Assembly: GCA_039654915.1 (NCBI GenBank)
Contig: CM077597.1
Span: forward strand, 35,686,001-35,750,000
Direction: 5' to 3'
DNA from: Aquilaria yunnanensis
Lineage: Eukaryota > Streptophyta > Magnoliopsida > Malvales > Thymelaeaceae
DNA: 64,000 nt
Shown here: positions 1-9,463 of the stretch, in pieces
Numbering within the stretch: the stretch's first letter is position 1
Layout of the letters: every line of letters starts with the position of its first letter
Translations under genes and position numbers: made by a program
Notes under the pieces: model-generated
Told to the model about the DNA's origin: nothing
Seen by the model: the letters and a program-made list of their open reading frames with translations, nothing else
Databases searched by the model: none

Positions 1-642
1 GTGAATGAAGTGTTTGTTCACTTATGAAATTTTGTATGGACAAAATGGTCATAAAGTGACCAGAATTTCAACCCTGCACTCAAAGTTCTATATTTCTCTA
101 TGTAGAATAAATCATGGTATGAACTTTTGGCCACACCTAGATAACATCTAGAGGTTTAACTGGGCTTTTAAATTTCTACATTTGGAGTTATGTATCCAAA
201 GTTATGACATTGCAAATTTGCTTGAGTTACTGTTTATTTGGTTAGAATGTTGTAACCAACTTAAAAAATTTATAACATGGTCCGTAGGTGGGCTACTGAT
301 GTAAAACCAAATTTCCCTAGTTTGGTTTAAGTCTCTACTTGATAATGAAGTGGATAAAATACTAGGTACATGGCTAGAATAATACAGTTTTTTTTAGGAA
401 GTTTTGGGTGCAATGGCTGGTTACTTAAACTTAACAAGATTGCATAATGTGTGGTAGCCAAGATTAAGACTTGTGCTAGTGTTTTTCTTCCTTGCTGCCA
501 TAGTGTGCCTAAAATGTGATTATGTGTGTAATGATTGTACTAATATGCATGCATTTACATAGTGCCCAATAGGGCCGCTTTGGTATGCACACTAAATGCA
601 CAATTTTGGCATCGTAATTGGACTACCCCAGGGTGGGTACCA
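1..642 (+). mobile_element. 3' part of an LTR-D copy, cut by the window edge
   Basis: This stretch closely matches the 3' parts of three further copies in the window (about 12250-12949, 45500-47612 and 52265-52965). It shares the same anchor phrases, such as GCAAAATGGTCATAAAGTGA-like text near its start and a terminus of the form GTGGGTACCA that corresponds to GTGGGTAACA in the copy ending at 52965. It has no coding potential. The 5' part and its target duplication lie outside the window. Confidence 0.8.
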
Positions 643-1453
643 AGAAACCACAACGGCACCCAAACTCATCGATAATCATTGTATAGCTCATCTCACCAAA
701 ATGAAACTGAACTCCATACTCCTTATTCCAGCTAATATTCTTGGTGTCAAACTTAAGGGTGCTTAAAAACTAAAGAGTTACCTAACTACTAACAGACTCC
801 TTATGGTCAAACACTAATAACAAACAGTTAAATTCCACTAAGGCTCGAACATCATCAACCAAAGCAAGCTAGGCTAAGGTATCCCCATCACTAACTTGAC
901 TAGCCTTGAAAGGCTTCTCCACTAGTCTATCAAACCTTTCATGCTAAGAATCCTTTTTCAAGTCGAGCAAAGCATTCACCTTCTTTGGCTTTTTTGTTGA
1001 CTTCTTAGTGTTAAGTGGTTGCTTCTCTTAGCAATTTTTTATCCCAAAAAAAGTATAAAATTTTCCTTGGCACAACCATAATCCTCAAATACCATACTAT
1101 CACTTTATAATTCTGAAAATTACAGCTTTCAACAAAAATTAGCTTGAAATCCCCTATTAAAGTAACTCAATTCAACCTAGGCATTAAAGTGATCAGACTT
1201 AACAACCAAAGCTAAATCCACAGCAATTCAAGGAAAACAAATCAATGTAATTGAAAATTCATGCTCTCTAATGTTGCTCAAGTAACCTACCGACTGTCAC
1301 ACTAAAAGACTACCATGTTGAAAGAAAAAGTAAATTCCAACCGACATAAGAGTAACAAGCAATTCCAAGGAATCAATTGATCAACTAAGCATTCATTCAA
1401 GTCTAACAAATCATAAAATTAATCATGCACATAAAAAATTTTGTCAACCATAT
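643..1453 (-). pseudogene. Relic resembling plant Athila ORF-1 / mobile-domain protein
   Basis: Reading the reverse strand from about 1010 down to 660 gives one frame of about 115 codons interrupted only by four TAG stops. It contains ERFDRLVEKPFKAS, DDVRALVEF, FLSTLKFD and FHFGEMSYTMIIDEFG. The order of these blocks resembles the ORF-1 product of Athila-type retrotransposons and related plant mobile-domain proteins; this match is by pattern recall, not by search. Function is unknown and no catalytic residues are expected. From about 1060 to 1453 I see only AT-rich sequence without a readable frame. The relic is bounded by the LTR-D end on one side and a Tat LTR on the other, so it is probably the old target into which both inserted. 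Confidence 0.4.
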
Positions 1454-1937
1454 TGGTAGTCAAAGGGCTAGTTCCTTAGGTTGTTTACCGAATGGCTCGC
1501 ACAAACAAATGGTGGTCTCCTTTGGTAGTGAGGTCTGAAATGGGTCATCTTTGGAAAGGCTAGTATTCAAGCACCTTCGGACTGAGGTACCCTTGGGGAA
1601 GGAATAACAAGCTCAGTGCGAAAAAAGGTGGCCTAAATGTCTATGCTTTTTTTAGATGTATCAACTTGTTGCACTTGGGACCACCAGGAAGATGATTATC
1701 ACCTCACCCCTAAATCATGTAAGAGCATCATTTTGCTGGTATAGTCCAGTCAGTAGGATCATTCTTTACGGAGTAAAGATCTTAGATCCCTTGATCCAAC
1801 CATACACATGTTTGGCTATCTTCATCCTAAGCTAAGAATCTGCATGATTGATCCTCCTATAAATACTGCCAAGAAGCCTCCCAGGTAAAGGTAACAAGAC
1901 TCAATTCTACATTGTCACATCCTTTCTGCAAATCCTA
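1454..1937 (+). mobile_element. Tat-type 5' LTR, truncated by insertion of chromovirus A
   Basis: It aligns along its whole length with 21211-21719, the 3' LTR of Tat element B1. Both copies share the start TG(A/G)TAG..AAGGGCTAG, the TATAAATA box and the phrase AGACTCAATT near the end. The LTR is short, about 0.5 kb. It is broken about a dozen bases before its end by the LTR of chromovirus A, directly after TCCTA. The most economical reading is that this is the 5' LTR of B1. Confidence 0.65.
1858..1865 (+). promoter_or_regulatory. TATA box of the Tat LTR
   Basis: TATAAATA occurs here and at the equivalent place (21642-21649) in the other LTR copy, about 70-80 bases before the LTR end. That is a usual spacing for an LTR promoter. 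Activity is not implied. Confidence 0.55.
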
Positions 1938-4516
1938 TGTCATGCTTATGACTTGTGTAGGCCATGGGCTATATATAGACTATACATAGATTGTACATAA
2001 AGATTGTGGGTAAGAGAATAAAGGATATAAGGAAAGTTAAATGTCGGGAGAGGTGCCTAGGGATGCCCTTAGGTGCACATAGGGGCATGAAAGAGAGTCC
2101 TACATCCTAAGTGCCAAAAATGGTTGAAATTAAGTACCAAAGTAGGCTTTAAAGTAAGGGTTTGAAATGACCAGAAAGTTGGTGAAAGAAACATAAGAAT
2201 ACCAAAGTGCACCATGTGAGAGGCACTAGGTGGCTGACGAGTAAACACTTATATCCACCCATGTGAGTAAGAAAGTTTTAGGCAAAATGTCTTTAATAAA
2301 AACTATGTAGGTTTGATACCTAACTTTAAAGTGTGGCTTAAAGCTATAACATACTGAAAAAGAGTCAAAGAGGACATAAGAAAGGCAATGTGCACCATCA
2401 AGTACATTAGGAGGCCCTCAGGTGGCCTTAAGGGGTTTGTATCTTTGTATGGAAGTTTTGTGCCTTGAATAGCTGAATTAAGAGGCAAAGTGGGTACTAA
2501 AAATGAAGCATAAACTAGGATGAATAGCTTGACCAAATGACTTAACTTAAAAAAATGCCATGTTAGGAGGTTAAGGCCAAAAATAGTCAAAAAACTTGGT
2601 CACCAAGTGCACCCGAATTGGATGTCCCTCATCGCTTGGACTGGAGACCTATTTAAGGTAGTTTCCTAGCTTTTTTTTTTGTAGCCTCTAAACCCAAGAA
2701 ACTTAGGGCAAAATTTCTACTAAGTCCAAGAAAAGCTCCAAGAGCAAAGGAAGCAAAACCGACCAAAGAAGAGCATGGTGACCTAGGTGCGCTTATGTGG
2801 GCACCCTGGTTAGTTTGTCCAAATCAACTACAATGTTAAGTTGGTAAGGATTCTAGCTAAGTTTTTCACCTAAATTCTAGATTAAATTTTGATTTTTTAT
2901 GCGGAGGAGGCCACCCTAGGCAATGGATTAAGCCAAAGGACCCAAGGAGCTAAGAAAGGGCTAAGCGTGCCATGTGCACTATGGTTGCTTGCTAGCTTAT
3001 GTTAAGAAAAGAATTAGGGTTTCATTTCAAGCTAGGCTAAGCTTGTACAAGACTTGAAGCTCTATGGAAATTAATTAACTTGACTAAACTAAAGTCACCA
3101 CATGTTTAATTGAGTAATAAATGCTCGCTAGGCCCTACGCTATGAAGTCGAATATGTTATGGAATGTGTGTTTCCATGCTTTGTTATTGGATAAGTGTGC
3201 TAACCTAAATTTTATATATGTCATGATTATATTATGTTTTCCTATGTTTTTCATGTGTTTTCCTTGCTTATTTTGCAAGTTCACGGAGTAATAACTATGT
3301 ATATATGAATATGACAATGTCTTAGACATTATAGGAACTAGGTGCCGAGTTTGAACCATGTTGAGTACCAAGTACTCATGGCATATGTCTTCATATTTCA
3401 AGAAAATAAGTGGAAGAATAAGTGCTTTACAACCTCTTTTGAATTACATGAATAAGTAGGTAAGGCTTAGGTACATTGGAATGTTGGTAACTAAGGCTGT
3501 TCATGCTATAACCTAATGGTTTATAAGTGTAGGCTGTCATGGCTACAGTTGGAATAGCTGCATTCGGGTCTATTTTGGTTTTTGTAAAAACTAGGAAGTT
3601 TATGAGATAGTGGTGCCTAGATGTGAAGTAAAAATTAAAGTACGTGTAAGCGTGGGCATAGAAACCATATAAGAGGCCCCTAAGTGGCCTCCTAGTGCGT
3701 ATAACATGCATGTCACCTAGTTAGTACAATCATGTACATATATTTTGGCGATATAATCTTTGCAATGCCATGTTTGAACATGTAAATGTATGTACATAAC
3801 CCTGGCATTAAAACCTAGAGGTTCACAGTTGCATGTGTCTCGATAACATATGGTATTCTTGGACTTATGGCTTCCAAGACACATAGGGTAGTGATTAAGT
3901 CGGCGCATGTTTGTTAACTTTGATTTTGTATTATGGGGCCCAATGTCTAGTTCTATGAATTTTTTGGTGAGAAAGTTGTGTTTTTGTGTTCAAAACCTTA
4001 CATGCACACTAAGTAGGCTAAAGGTAAGCCCACTTGGGGCACACTAGCACACACAAGTGCACAAACACACACATCCTACTGTATACTCAATACGGGTGCC
4101 CTATCATACGCCCACAGGCATGTGCTATGCTTGTACTTTCGGTATGCCCAAGGTAAGGTCATTAGGCACAATCACCCACATTAGCCAATGCACACCCTGT
4201 ATCCACAATCGATAGGCCTCAGGTAGGCTGACTCGGGCACACTTATACACACTCAAATAGATAAGTTCCAAGTTAACCAATTCTTCTGTATTGGCTTAAT
4301 TAGTTAATTTCACTCATTTTTGCCTTATTCATGCATGAAATTCAGTGCAAGCACTTAGAAATTTACTAAATTTCAATCAACTTCTTAACCAAGAAACTTG
4401 GCTAAGTAAAGTATCGTGGTTTTCATGCTTTACACCACCCAATGAAGTTGGAATCTTATTTAAGCTCTTATAAAGACTTTGGTTAAAATAGGGTGGGGCT
4501 ATTTTGGGGCATGATA
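1938..4516 (+). mobile_element. 5' LTR of chromovirus A
   Basis: It starts TGTCATGC at 1938 and ends GGGGCATGATA at 4516, just before the PBS. Length is 2579 bp. Co-linear matches to 9464-10502 and 12955-14010 define it. The terminus TGATA, in place of TGACA, also occurs in the related LTRs ending at 37928 (reverse strand) and 54456. No genuine ORF is present. Confidence 0.85.
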
Positions 4517-4520
4517 GAGT

Positions 4521-4532
4521 TGGCATTAGAGC
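4521..4532 (+). other. Primer-binding site (initiator tRNA-Met type) of element A
   Basis: TGGCATTAGAGC lies four bases after the LTR end. It differs at two positions from TGGTATCAGAGC, the complement of the 3' end of plant initiator tRNA-Met, which primes reverse transcription in many plant LTR elements. Confidence 0.8.
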
Positions 4533-4619
4533 CATGGTTGTATAGGACCTTAAAGGTCTGTTGGGCTTATTCCCACTAAGATAAACCTCGGTTACCATAA
4601 TGTTTTGCAGGAATAGTGG

Positions 4620-6045
4620 TCAGAGGTGGAAATAGATAAAGGGAGGATTAATCAAGCATAAGTGCTAATCAATTACATGATCAACAACATTAGAATAAGA
4701 AGGTTGCCCAGAGTAGAATAGTACCATATAGTAAGGCTAGAGAGCCCGGACTTAATGTTCAAGGTCAACAAAGAGTAGAGCATATGATGGAAATAATGCA
4801 AGTTGTTATTACATAGCTTATAGTGGGTATGCAGGCCCTAACTAAGGCTTAGGCCCAAAGACCCGAAGGTGCCATGGTTGAGGAAGAACAAGAAAAAGAA
4901 AGAATAAAATTAAGGCCTAGAAAGCAACCAATAAGACAAACTGGTAGGGATGAAGTGGATAAGGAAAATGAATAAGATTATGCAAGAAAAAACCCAAAAG
5001 GTTAGAGGTTAAGATCAGAAATTAGGAAAGGTGATGAGACTACATGATGGGAGCATTTAGGTGCTAATGCTGAAAGAATCAAAACAACCACTAAAAGTAC
5101 TAATGGGCCATTTGTTAGAAGAGAGTTAAAGACTCTTGAAAGAGGAAAAAGAAGAACAAAAGGGGAAGGTTTGAAGGAAGGCCAACAGGAAGGCTTCCTA
5201 GCACTCAAACTGCCAGTGTTCAAGGGTAGTGGTGACCTAGATGAAGCTAAATTCTAGATTTACTAAATAGAGAATGTATTTGAAAGAATGAAAGTTACAT
5301 CCATTCAGAAGGTGCTTTTAGCCACATTCAAGCTAGAAAGTAGTGCAGAACTTTGGTTGAGAACAGTGTAAATAGATCATTTGAGTAAGAATGAAAGGAA
5401 ACCTACCAGCAAGAAAGAACATATGAGATAGGTAGGATTCCTTCAGGTATTCTAACAACAATATATTAGTAAAGCCCTCAAGGATAAAAAACAAATGGAG
5501 TTTGTTTTGCTTGAATAAGGAAACTTGTCTGTAAGGGACTATAAACACATATTTAGTAGTCTCCTTGGGTATGCCATACAATATGATGAATAAGAGGAAT
5601 TAAGTACTAAAAGGTTCATGAGGGGACTGAAGCCTAAGCTAAGACAAATACTTAAAACCATTGGCATCAAGAACTTTTATGAAGTAGTACAAAGAGCTTA
5701 AACATTAGAACAAATGTTCCAGCATCCTACCTCAGGAAGTACCGAAGGGGCTACCATGGAAAATAAGAGTGGAAAGAATAGGGAAAGAGAAAGGTAAGGA
5801 GGAGCTAAGTTTAAGAAGCAACAAAAGAAACCAAAGGAGCCTCAAAGGTTTGGGCCACAATGCCAAACTTGTGGAGAGTATCATAGCTTTAAACCATGTT
5901 GTAGACCCACAGAAGGATGCCTAAAATGTGGCTTTAAAGAACATTGGGTTAGAGATTGCCCAATTAAGAAAGAAGAAACAAGGGTAATGGGCAAGTTTGG
6001 AGCTACTTGGGCAAAAGTCAACAAGGCAAAGGAAAAGGGGCAGTG
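4620..6045 (+). pseudogene. gag: gag of chromovirus A (capsid and zinc knuckles), broken
   Basis: Gag would form the cytoplasmic particle that packages element RNA. The readable part includes a capsid-like block (VLLATFKLESSAELWLR near 5310-5370), a downstream block MRGLKPKLRQILKT near 5620, and a C-terminal pair of zinc-binding motifs at about 5860-5959. The first is CQTCGEYHSFKPC and the second CLKCGFKEHWVRDC (5918-5959), the latter a perfect CX2CX4HX4C. This paired arrangement is typical of Tekay-like chromoviruses. Several in-frame stops occur, for example two in the capsid block near 5250-5275. The true start cannot be fixed. The reverse-strand counterpart in X1 (33331-34425) matches it closely. 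Confidence 0.8.
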
Positions 6046-6199
6046 ACGCCCTTACAACCTAAGATAGTACAAGGAGGAGCAAGTGAACCCATACCAGCTA
6101 AGATGCAACCATAGCTTAGAAAGGTATACCAAATTGAACTATTTGGAAGGAAGATTGAACCAAACAATGGAGGAAAGGGCATAAGTAAAAAAAAAACTA

Positions 6200-6696
6200 A
6201 AAAAGGAAGCACTAATAGGTAAACTTTATGTTTATGATAAGCTTATTTCTGTGCTATATGATATTGGTGCCTCTATATCCACTATTTTAGCTAGACTTGT
6301 TATAAAATTAAACTTAAAAGTTACAACACTACCTCAATTGTATATGATTAGAATAATTGGGAATTAAACAATGTTTACACTTCACAAAGTTAAAACTATG
6401 TGATTACACTAGATAAGCTAGAACTAAAAGCAAATATGATCATTTTAGAAACCACTGGATATGATGAAATCTTAAGTATTAACTCGCTAGCTGAAAATAA
6501 TGTTATGATAAACTACCAAGGTAGACAATTAATACTACCAAGGCCAATGGAGCACTTTTTGAAAAACATACTAGAGCATGATAACGGGCAAATAAAAGTG
6601 GTGGATTGCATACCTATACTCTCTAAAGATGAATACATGGATTTAAATGTGAATGAAACCCAAGGTGAGCTAAATAAAATTCCTTTTGTACAATAA
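6200..6696 (+). pseudogene. Retropepsin-like protease of chromovirus A
   Basis: The frame reads GKLYVYDKLISVLYDIGAS; the DIGA block at 6260-6271 corresponds to the D-(T/S)-G active site of the aspartic protease that cleaves the polyprotein. The catalytic Asp is kept but the usual Thr/Ser is Ile. After a short break near 6370 the frame continues from 6400 for about 98 codons with SINSLAENNVMINYQGRQLI, which fits the C-terminal half of the protease domain and the linker to RT. X1 has the same block on the reverse strand at 33191-33330 (LYDTSASISI). Confidence 0.75.
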
Positions 6697-7370
6697 TTTT
6701 GAGAGGTATTCCCTTATGAGTTATTAGACTTACCATTTTTAAGGGAAATAGAATTTGAAATCAAATTAGCTTCAAGTGATAAATATCCTCTTCCCAAGAT
6801 TAAGGACTTATTTTATCAACTTAAGGGAGCTATAGTTTTCTCAAAAATTGATCTTATGTTTGGATACTCCCAATTGAGAGTTAAGGAAAAAGGCATTCCT
6901 AAGACTACTTTTAAAACAAGATATAGGCATTTTAATTGTACTGTAATGTGCTTTGGAGTTACCAATGCCCAAGCATTCTTCATGAATTTGACATAGAGAA
7001 TATTCAAACCATACTTAGACCATTTTGTGGTAGCTTTCATAAATGATATTTTGGTATATTCAAAAAAAGAAAAGGAACGTGAAGAACTTCTAAGAATGGC
7101 ATTAGACTTGCTAAGGAAACACCAATTATATGGCAAGTTGAGTAAATGTCATTTTTGGACAAATCTGAATGAATTCTTACGCCATGTCATAAATTGGCAA
7201 GTACTGGCTATGGATCCATCTAAGATTAAAGCTATCTTGCAATGGAACCAACCTCAAAATGTTAAAGAAACAATGAGCTTTTTGGGTCTTAGCTGCCTAT
7301 TACAGAAGATTTGTACCATAGTTTTTTGTAATAGCAACGGCTTTAACAAAGTTAACTAGAAAAAGGCATA
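6697..7370 (+). pseudogene. Reverse transcriptase of chromovirus A, internally deleted, active site mutated
   Basis: RT would copy element RNA to DNA. Recognisable blocks are [17 protein letters not shown], then directly [34 protein letters not shown] (motif A), [12 protein letters not shown], and FINDILVYSK (motif C, catalytic). Between the first two blocks, the stretch of roughly 60 residues normally present in the fingers is absent, so a clean deletion lies near 6770-6785. In motif C the first catalytic Asp is Asn (AAT at 7042-7044). A TAG at 6994-6996 replaces a codon that is CAG in element E. The frame runs on to FLGLS near 7285 before shifting. Confidence 0.85.
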
Positions 7371-7870
7371 AGTTTGAGTGGTTTGAGGAGTGTGAAAATA
7401 GCTTCCAATAACTTAAGCATAAGCTGACTTCAACACCTATTTTAATATTGCCTAACCTACTAAACCATAAGCTGACTTCAACACCTATTTTAATATTGCC
7501 CAACCTACTAAACCTTTTAAGGTTTATACAGATGCATCTATTGTAAGATTAGGATTTGTATTAATGCAAGATAAACAAGCCATTGCTTATGGTTTAAGGC
7601 AGTTAAGACAACATGAAAAGAATTATCTAGTGCATAACTTGGAACTAATAGTTTTGGTCTTTGCCTTAAAATAATGGAGACATTATTTGTTAGGCAGTGG
7701 CTTTCAAATCTTCATTACCCATAAAAGTCTTAAATAGTGCTTTACCCAAAAAGACTTGAATATGAGACAAAGGAGATGACTTGAATATCTCAAGGATTTT
7801 GACTATACTATTGAGTAAATAGAAAGTAATGCCAATAAAGTGGTAGACGCATTAAGCAAGAGTATGTAGG
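7371..7870 (+). pseudogene. RNase H domain of chromovirus A
   Basis: RNase H would remove RNA from RNA:DNA hybrids. Readable blocks are VYTDASIVRLGFVLMQDKQ near 7525, QLRQHEKNYLVHNLEL near 7600, WRHYLLGSGFQIF near 7680, KDLNMRQRR near 7760 and a terminal VVDALSKSM near 7840. The first catalytic Asp (TDAS) and the Glu in NLEL are retained; the Asp of the usual TDHKS block has become Thr. TAA at 7672-7674 stands where element E has CAA, and TGA at 7776-7778 where E has TGG. A 48-bp in-frame duplication lies in the linker before this domain. Confidence 0.8.
7418..7513 (+). repeat. 48-bp in-frame tandem duplication
   Basis: Two adjacent copies, 7418-7465 and 7466-7513, start CATAAGCTGACTTCAACACC and differ at only one or two positions. 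Each encodes HKLTSTPILILPNLLN, the linker between RT and RNase H. The near-identity suggests the duplication is younger than most decay in the element. Confidence 0.9.
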
Positions 7871-8990
7871 CATTTTAAAATATGGAGAAAAGGAAGAAGG
7901 ACCACATGAATTGAATAGTTTAACTTGTCTTGCTAGTAAGTGGTTGGAATGGGAAAATCCCCAAGTGACTATGCTAACCATCCAACCAACTTGGAAGGAA
8001 AAGATAATGAGCACAAAACAACAGGATAATGACCTTGTAGAATATTTGGCCCAGGACATGGGAAATTGTTTTAAGAGTTTTCTTATAGGCAAGGATTGCT
8101 ACACTTACAACATAGGATCTATGTTACTAAAAAATATGGTCTAAGGGCACAAATTTTGAAAGAAGCCCATTATAGTAAGATGAATATACACCCTAGAACA
8201 CTAAAAATGTATCAAGATTTGAAGGGACATTTTTGGTGGCCAAACATGAAATAAGAGATTGGCATCTTTGTGTCTAAATGTATTGTATGCCAACAACTAA
8301 AAGTTGAACACCAAAGACTAGGGGGTAAATTACAAAGTTTACCCATACTCGAAAAGAAATCGGGATCGATAGCCATGGATTTCTTGTTAGGCATGCATAT
8401 GACAAGAAGAAAACATGATACCATTTGGGAGATTATGGATAGGCTTACTATGTCTACCCACTTTTTAGCCCTTAATCACATAGATCCATAGGATAGGTTA
8501 GCATAACTGTATATTACAAAAATAGTGAGGTTTCATGGTATCCTAAATGATATAGTCTCAGACAGGGACCTAAGATTTGTATCAAAGTTTTGGATATCAT
8601 TACACTAGGCATTCGGTACCCAACTAAAACTAAACTTAGCTTACCATCCTCAAATAGGTGGGCAAATAGAAAGAACTATACAAGTCCTTAAAGACTTGTT
8701 AAGATGTCGTGCCCTAGATTTCAAAGGAGAATGGGATCAACTTTTAACCTTATTAGAATCCTCGTATAATAATAGTTACGACTCAGTGACAAACATGGCA
8801 CCTTATGAAGCTATATATGGAAGAAAGTGCATTACTCCTCATTGCTGGCATGATTCAAAAGGCAAAGTTGAAATAAGACTAGAATTGACCCATGAGACCA
8901 CTAAAAAGATTAAAATGATTCAAGCTAGAATTAGGGCTACCAACAATCGAGGGAAGCCTATGCTAACTAGAAGAAAATGGGGGATTTAGA
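7871..8990 (+). pseudogene. Integrase of chromovirus A
   Basis: Integrase would join element cDNA to host DNA. An N-terminal H2C2 zinc region is seen around 8150-8310 (KEAHYSKMNIHPR, then CIVCQQLKVEHQRLGG). The catalytic core follows: SIAMDFLLGM near 8370 (first Asp), IVSDRDLRFVSKFW near 8550 (second Asp), and GGQIERTIQVLKDLL near 8660 (Glu). All three catalytic acids are kept. The frame then continues with LLESSYNNSYDSVTNMAPYE and GRKCITPHCW. Stops and shifts lie near 8145, 8250, 8490 and 8607. The stretch 7871-8144 codes for the poorly conserved tether between RNase H and integrase. Confidence 0.85.
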
Positions 8991-9450
8991 ATTTCAAGTG
9001 GGTGACTATGTGTGGCTAAAGGCATCCCCAGTGAAAGAAGTCATGAGATTTGGGAAAGAAAGGGTAAATTGGTTCCTAGATACATTGGACCAATTTAAAT
9101 ACTAGCCAGGAATGGCAGTATGGCTTATAACCTGAAGTTACCCCTAGAATTAGGACATGTACATGAAACTTTTCCAGTAAATATCCTTAAGAGATACTTG
9201 TCTGATTTGGATCACGCAATATCATCCTCTAACTGCCCAATGAATCCTAATCTCAACTATAAGGAAGAACCAGTAAAGGTTCTAAGTAAAGATGTGTAGA
9301 AACTAATAAGTATATGGATAAGAATGGTGAAGATTTAATGAACTCACCATTTAGAACAAGAGGCCACATAGGAAAGTGAAGTTGAAATGCTCAAGAAGTA
9401 CATACAACTATTTCCCAAATTGCTTGAAAATTTGAAGGACCAAATTTTTT
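8991..9450 (+). pseudogene. Integrase C-terminus and chromodomain of element A
   Basis: EFQVGDYVWLKASPVKEV opens the C-terminal integrase fold. AYNLKLPLELGHVHETFPVN and LKRYLSDLD follow, then NLNYKEEPVKVLSKDV and EATxESEVEMLKKY near 9360-9400, where x is a stop. The last two blocks match the start and end of the group II chromodomain that plant chromoviruses use to target chromatin. The Trp usually found before ESE is a stop (TAG), and two further stops lie between the blocks, so the domain is dead. Equivalent remnants occur in X1 and X2 on the reverse strand. Confidence 0.75.
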
Positions 9451-9463
9451 ATAGGGGAAAGAA
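9451..9463 (+). other. Polypurine tract of element A
   Basis: ATAGGGGAAAGAA lies directly before TGTCATG, the start of the 3' LTR. A purine run at this place primes plus-strand DNA synthesis. The equivalent in X1 is AAAGTGGGAAGAA on the reverse strand (40908-40920). Confidence 0.75.

Noticed and set aside
5002..7136. Reverse-strand frames opposite gag and RT of element A
   Set aside because: The forward strand carries the recognised domains; the reverse frames are their shadows.
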